Shown in pieces: positions 6,519 through 9,187 of a stretch of 9,187 nt of DNA. The stretch is from JADGGM01 sp035277485 (GTDB lineage Bacteria > Gemmatimonadota > Gemmatimonadetes > Gemmatimonadales > Gemmatimonadaceae), in assembly GCA_035277485.1 (NCBI GenBank), contig DATEKK010000283.1, positions 1 to 9,187 of the forward strand, given 5' to 3'. The notes under the pieces are model-generated. The model ran no database searches. It saw only the letters and a program-made list of their open reading frames with translations, and was not told the origin of the DNA. A program made the position numbers and the translations under genes. Position 1 is the stretch's first letter, and each line of letters opens with the position of its first letter.

Positions 6519-8203
6519 GCGGGTTCCATCAAGCGCCGCCGGCGCTCGCCAATCAATATCGGGACGATGCGGTGCTCCGGTCGTACCTCGCCGCCACGGC
6601 GCCGCGGGACGCGCTCGCCGACATCGAGCCGGAGCTCGATGCGTTAGGCGAACGCGCGGCCGGCGAGTGGCTCGCGCTCGCCGAGCAGGCCGAAGCCGAT
6701 CCGCCGCGCCTCGTGCCGTTCGACGCGTGGGGCACCCGCATCGACCGCATCGAGACGAGCGATGCCTGGCGCGCGTTCGAGCGCATCTCGGCGGCTCACG
6801 GTTTCGTCGCTCGCGGCTACGAGCGCGCGCACGGTGCGTTCTCGCGCGTCGATCAGTTCGCGCGGCTCTACCTGTTCGCACCATCGTCGGCCACGTACTC
6901 GTGTCCGTTGGCAATGAGCGACGGCGCGGCGCGGTGCCTCGAGCTGCTCGCGTCCGATGACCGGCAGCGCGCGGCGCTCCGGCATCTCACCTCGCGCGAT
7001 CCCGAGCAATTCTGGACCGCGGGACAATGGATGACGGAGCGAACCGGTGGGTCCGATGTCTCGGGCACGTCGACCTTGGCGAAGCGCGATGGGTCGCATT
7101 TCCGTTTGTACGGGACCAAGTGGTTCACGTCGGCCACGACATCGCAGATGGCGCTCACGCTCGCGCGGCCCGAGGGCGCGGAGGCAGGAAGCCGCGGCTT
7201 GAGTCTCTTTTACCTCGAGCTGCGCGACGAAACCGGGCTGCCGCGCGCGATGCGCGTGCTCCGCCTCAAGGACAAACTCGGCACGCGTGCGCTGCCGACG
7301 GCAGAGATCGAGCTGGACGGTACGCCGGCGTGGTTGGTGGGCGGGGAAGGGCACGGCGTGCGCAAGATTGCCACCGTCCTCACGATCACGCGCATCTACA
7401 ACGCGCTCGCGGCGGTCGCGGGGATGCGCCGTGCTCTTGCGCTCGCGCGCGACTACGCGGCGAAGCGCACGGCGTTCGGCCGGCCGCTCGCCGAGCACCC
7501 GCTGCACCTGGAGACGCTGGCGGCGATGCAGACCGAGCTGACCGGGTGCTTCCTGCTCGTGTTCCGGGTGATCGAGCTGCTTGGCCTAACGGAGTTAGGC
7601 ATGGCGACGGAGCGCGACGAGCGGCTCCTGCGGCTCTTGACGCCGGTCGCGAAGCTGTACACGGGCAAACGCGCGGTGGCGGCCGCGAGCGAAGCGATCG
7701 AAGCGTTCGGCGGCGCCGGCTACATCGAGGACACGGGCCTGCCGCGCCTCCTGCGCGACGCGCAGGTGCTGTCCATCTGGGAAGGCACGACCAACGTGCT
7801 GAGTCTCGACGTGTGGCGCGCGATCGATGCCGACCCGCAGACCATCGACGCCTTGTGCGACGAGGTGCACCATCAGCTCGATGGCGCGGCGGGCGCCGAT
7901 CTGGCCGCGTCCGCCGCTCGCGTGCGCGACGCCGTGCGAGCGCTCGCCCACGCGTCGCGGCGCCTCGCCGACGGAGACCCTGCCGATCGCGAGGCGGTTG
8001 CGCGACGATTCGCATTCGGGATCGCGCGTGTCGCGGCGGGCGCGCTCGTCATCGCGCACGCGCATCGCGCCCGGTCGACGCCCGTCGGCGTGCGCATCGC
8101 GGATGCCGCGCGGCGATGGGCGTCGAGCGAGCTCCTTCCGTCGCTCGACACGGACGACGAGCATCGTGCGGTGTCGCGGCGACTGGCACTCGACCTGGAC
8201 TGA
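6515..8203 (+). CDS. AidB/ACAD11-type acyl-CoA dehydrogenase
   Basis: This 562-residue flavoprotein fits the AidB branch of the acyl-CoA dehydrogenase superfamily. E. coli AidB, 541 residues, is induced by DNA alkylation, binds DNA and has weak isovaleryl-CoA dehydrogenase activity; ACAD10/11 are eukaryotic relatives. Key stretches are WMTERTGGSDVSGT (172-185), LYGTKWFTS, LRLKDKLGTRALPTAEIELDG, KRTAFGRPL (317-325, FAD contact), EAFGGAGYIEDTGLPRLLRDA and SIWEGTTNVLSLDV. E423 in WEGTTN aligns with the usual catalytic glutamate, so dehydrogenase activity is possible. The long N-terminal region and the C-terminal helical part of about 130 residues are typical of AidB and longer than in short-chain acyl-CoA dehydrogenases. 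The ATG overlaps the membrane-protein stop as ATGA, indicating coupling. Whether it serves alkylation defence or fatty or branched acyl-CoA oxidation cannot be decided here. Confidence 0.9.
   Translation: MSGFHQAPPALANQYRDDAVLRSYLAATAPRDALADIEPELDALGERAAGEWLALAEQAEADPPRLVPFDAWGTRIDRIETSDAWRAFERISAAHGFVARGYERAHGAFSRVDQFARLYLFAPSSATYSCPLAMSDGAARCLELLASDDRQRAALRHLTSRDPEQFWTAGQWMTERTGGSDVSGTSTLAKRDGSHFRLYGTKWFTSATTSQMALTLARPEGAEAGSRGLSLFYLELRDETGLPRAMRVLRLKDKLGTRALPTAEIELDGTPAWLVGGEGHGVRKIATVLTITRIYNALAAVAGMRRALALARDYAAKRTAFGRPLAEHPLHLETLAAMQTELTGCFLLVFRVIELLGLTELGMATERDERLLRLLTPVAKLYTGKRAVAAASEAIEAFGGAGYIEDTGLPRLLRDAQVLSIWEGTTNVLSLDVWRAIDADPQTIDALCDEVHHQLDGAAGADLAASAARVRDAVRALAHASRRLADGDPADREAVARRFAFGIARVAAGALVIAHAHRARSTPVGVRIADAARRWASSELLPSLDTDDEHRAVSRRLALDLD
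7584..7600. repeat. Inverted pair of the 7-mer inside the AidB-like gene
   Basis: GCCTAACGGAGTTAGGC has perfect 7-bp arms and a 3-nt centre, encoding Leu-Thr-Glu-Leu-Gly in a surface-like stretch. Arm orientation is the same as in the panB pair. A 7-bp hairpin with a 3-nt loop could form in RNA, but no T-run follows, so it is not a terminator. Confidence 0.8.
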
Positions 8204-8291
8204 GATACGATTGCCGTAACGCTCGGCGCGCGGTGGTCGTCCGATTAAGGGTTCCTCATTCCTTCACGCGCGTCACGCACCGGGTTCGGCG

Positions 8292-9187
8292 ATGTCCACT
8301 TCTTCCCACGACGCCCATCGCGGCGTCCGCGGGTCCGTCGTCATCCTTGGTGCCGATGCGTGTCTGGCCGCGCTGCCGGCCACGGCCACCCAACTCGTCA
8401 ACGCGTGTCTGGCGTTCGGCTACGACGATGTGATTCCGGCGTCGTGGGGCGACGAGCTGTTGGCGGTGGGGTGTCTGGACCAGCTCGCGGCGCGCGACGG
8501 CGGTCCCGCGATGGCGTGCATCTGTCCGTTAGTCCGGGAGCAGCTGCGCGGTGCGAGCGGTGTGGGAGACGCGGCGGTGCGGCTGGTGTCGCCGCCCGTG
8601 GCGGCGGCGCTCTACGTGCGCGCGACGTCGCGGGTGCCCTTGCGCATCACGTACGTGGGGGACTGTCCCGGCGCGGGGCATCCGAGCATCGACCTGCATC
8701 TGTCGCCCTCCCAGTTCCTAACTGTGTTAGCCGAGCGGGGGATCGTGGCCGGGGCGCAGCGCCCGGTGCCTCACGATGGCGCGCACGCCATCCACGACCG
8801 GCGCCGGCATTATTCGCTGCCGGGCGGCGTGCCCGCGCCCGAGTGGCTGGCGTCGGAGGGAATCGATCGCACGCTCGTCGATCTGGGCGACGTGGCGGCG
8901 CTGGATCCCGCGGCGCACGGCGGACGGACCCTCGTGGATCTGGCCCCGCGGCTGGGTTGCGTGTGCAGCGGGGCGCTCGCGGGGTGCGCGGCGACGGACG
9001 CGCGCAACGCCGTGATGCTGCACGAGCCGCCGCGGTCGGGCGACGAAGTGGTGGATCACGCGGTGATCGTGTCGGTGGCAGACGACGGGGCGGCGCGGAC
9101 CGCGCCGAAACTGGGCGACGTCTCGTGGCCCGAGTTCATCTCCGCACTGAGCGGTGTGCGGGGCGTGGAGCGGGTGAGCGCGGCGCC
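8292..9187 (+). CDS. [FeFe]-hydrogenase large-subunit C-terminal-like domain protein, cut by window edge
   Basis: The open frame gives 298 residues before the right edge. Segment order resembles the hydrogenase large-subunit C-terminal domain: an LVNACLAFGYDDVI stretch (35-48), a cysteine-proline block MACICPLV (74-81), a VSPPVAAAL block (99-107), RITYVGDCPG (118-127) in place of the usual FIGPC motif, then LSPSQFLTVLAERGI (137-151) in place of the usual LTF.EL repeat, and PGGVPAPEWL. A further cysteine group, GCVCSGALAGC, lies at 222-232. The canonical TSCCP, MPC..K..E and GC..GGGQP motifs are absent and no ferredoxin CxxCxxC domain precedes it, so catalytic H2 chemistry is unlikely. It could be a sensor or a Nar1-like cluster protein, and further domains may follow outside the window. 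The start is the first ATG of the frame; its ribosome site is weak, and it begins 88 nt after the preceding gene. Confidence 0.6.
   Translation, partial: MSTSSHDAHRGVRGSVVILGADACLAALPATATQLVNACLAFGYDDVIPASWGDELLAVGCLDQLAARDGGPAMACICPLVREQLRGASGVGDAAVRLVSPPVAAALYVRATSRVPLRITYVGDCPGAGHPSIDLHLSPSQFLTVLAERGIVAGAQRPVPHDGAHAIHDRRRHYSLPGGVPAPEWLASEGIDRTLVDLGDVAALDPAAHGGRTLVDLAPRLGCVCSGALAGCAATDARNAVMLHEPPRSGDEVVDHAVIVSVADDGAARTAPKLGDVSWPEFISALSGVRGVERVSAA

Larger units (their letters stand above)
222..7600. repeat. Dispersed 7-mer GTTAGGC/GCCTAAC, 16 copies
   Basis: As GCCTAAC on the plus strand it begins at 222, 686, 1169, 1355, 1571, 2581, 3554, 5800 and 7584. As GTTAGGC on the plus strand it begins at 2590, 4024, 4969, 5188, 6110, 6643 and 7594. 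Fifteen copies are inside genes, mostly encoding Leu-Gly in the sense direction; the copy at 4024 is non-coding. Six copies extend to GCGTTAGGC. Near variants GTTAGTC and GTTAGCC occur too, for example near 1860, 2117, 3198, 8529 and 8725. Assuming about 70 percent GC and random order, I estimate roughly one copy expected in this length. Confidence 0.85.

Noticed and set aside
222..7600. TTAGGC as telomere-like repeat
   Set aside because: TTAGGC is the nematode telomere unit, but here copies are dispersed single words in bacterial genes and never tandem.
8204..8291. Promoter or terminator between the AidB-like gene and the hydrogenase-like gene
   Set aside because: TTGCCG and ATTAAG are spaced too far apart for a standard promoter, and no GC-rich hairpin with T-run is present.
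7027..8433. 468-codon plus-strand open frame
   Set aside because: It is a shifted frame of the AidB-like gene with arginine and alanine-rich translation and no domain.
1..9187. CRISPR arrays, insertion sequences, tRNA or rRNA genes
   Set aside because: No regularly spaced repeats, transposase motifs, terminal inverted repeats or cloverleaf-like sequences were seen on either strand.

Overview
This is a very GC-rich bacterial window. Leucine is usually CTC, CTG or TTG, and the rare TTA codon is mostly confined to one recurring word, GTTAGGC. Composition and gene content would suit Gemmatimonadota or another high-GC phylum; that placement is inference, because no rRNA or taxon marker is present.

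Layout. Positions 1-4003 hold a tightly packed minus-strand operon, read right to left: a class I aspartate-type aminotransferase, panB (ketopantoate hydroxymethyltransferase), thrC (threonine synthase) and thrB (homoserine kinase, cut by the left edge). Gaps are 7 nt, then two 4-nt stop/start overlaps (ATGA and GTGA), so the last three genes are probably translationally coupled. The operon joins the end of threonine synthesis to an enzyme that can make aspartate and to one pantothenate step.

Positions 4004-4513 form a non-coding divergent control region of about 510 bp. On the minus strand it has a TTGACA-type promoter, a possible threonine-codon leader peptide and a strong intrinsic terminator 30 nt before the aminotransferase start, which together look like an attenuator. 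On the plus strand it has a second hairpin with a T-run, a stretch with weak resemblance to the SAM-I/SAM-IV riboswitch core, and a promoter for the rightward genes.

Positions 4514-8203 hold a plus-strand cluster: a selenium-binding protein 56 / methanethiol oxidase homologue, an unrecognised six-helix membrane protein with histidines inside predicted helices, and an AidB/ACAD11-type acyl-CoA dehydrogenase. The second and third genes overlap by 4 nt. The grouping suggests volatile-thiol or alkyl-damage metabolism, but the joint function is a hypothesis.

Positions 8292-9187 hold the start of a protein that resembles the C-terminal domain of [FeFe]-hydrogenase large subunits but lacks clear H-cluster motifs. 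It runs off the right edge.

The most striking feature not explained by genes is GTTAGGC/GCCTAAC, seen 16 times in 9.2 kb, twice as close inverted pairs and once in the attenuator region.
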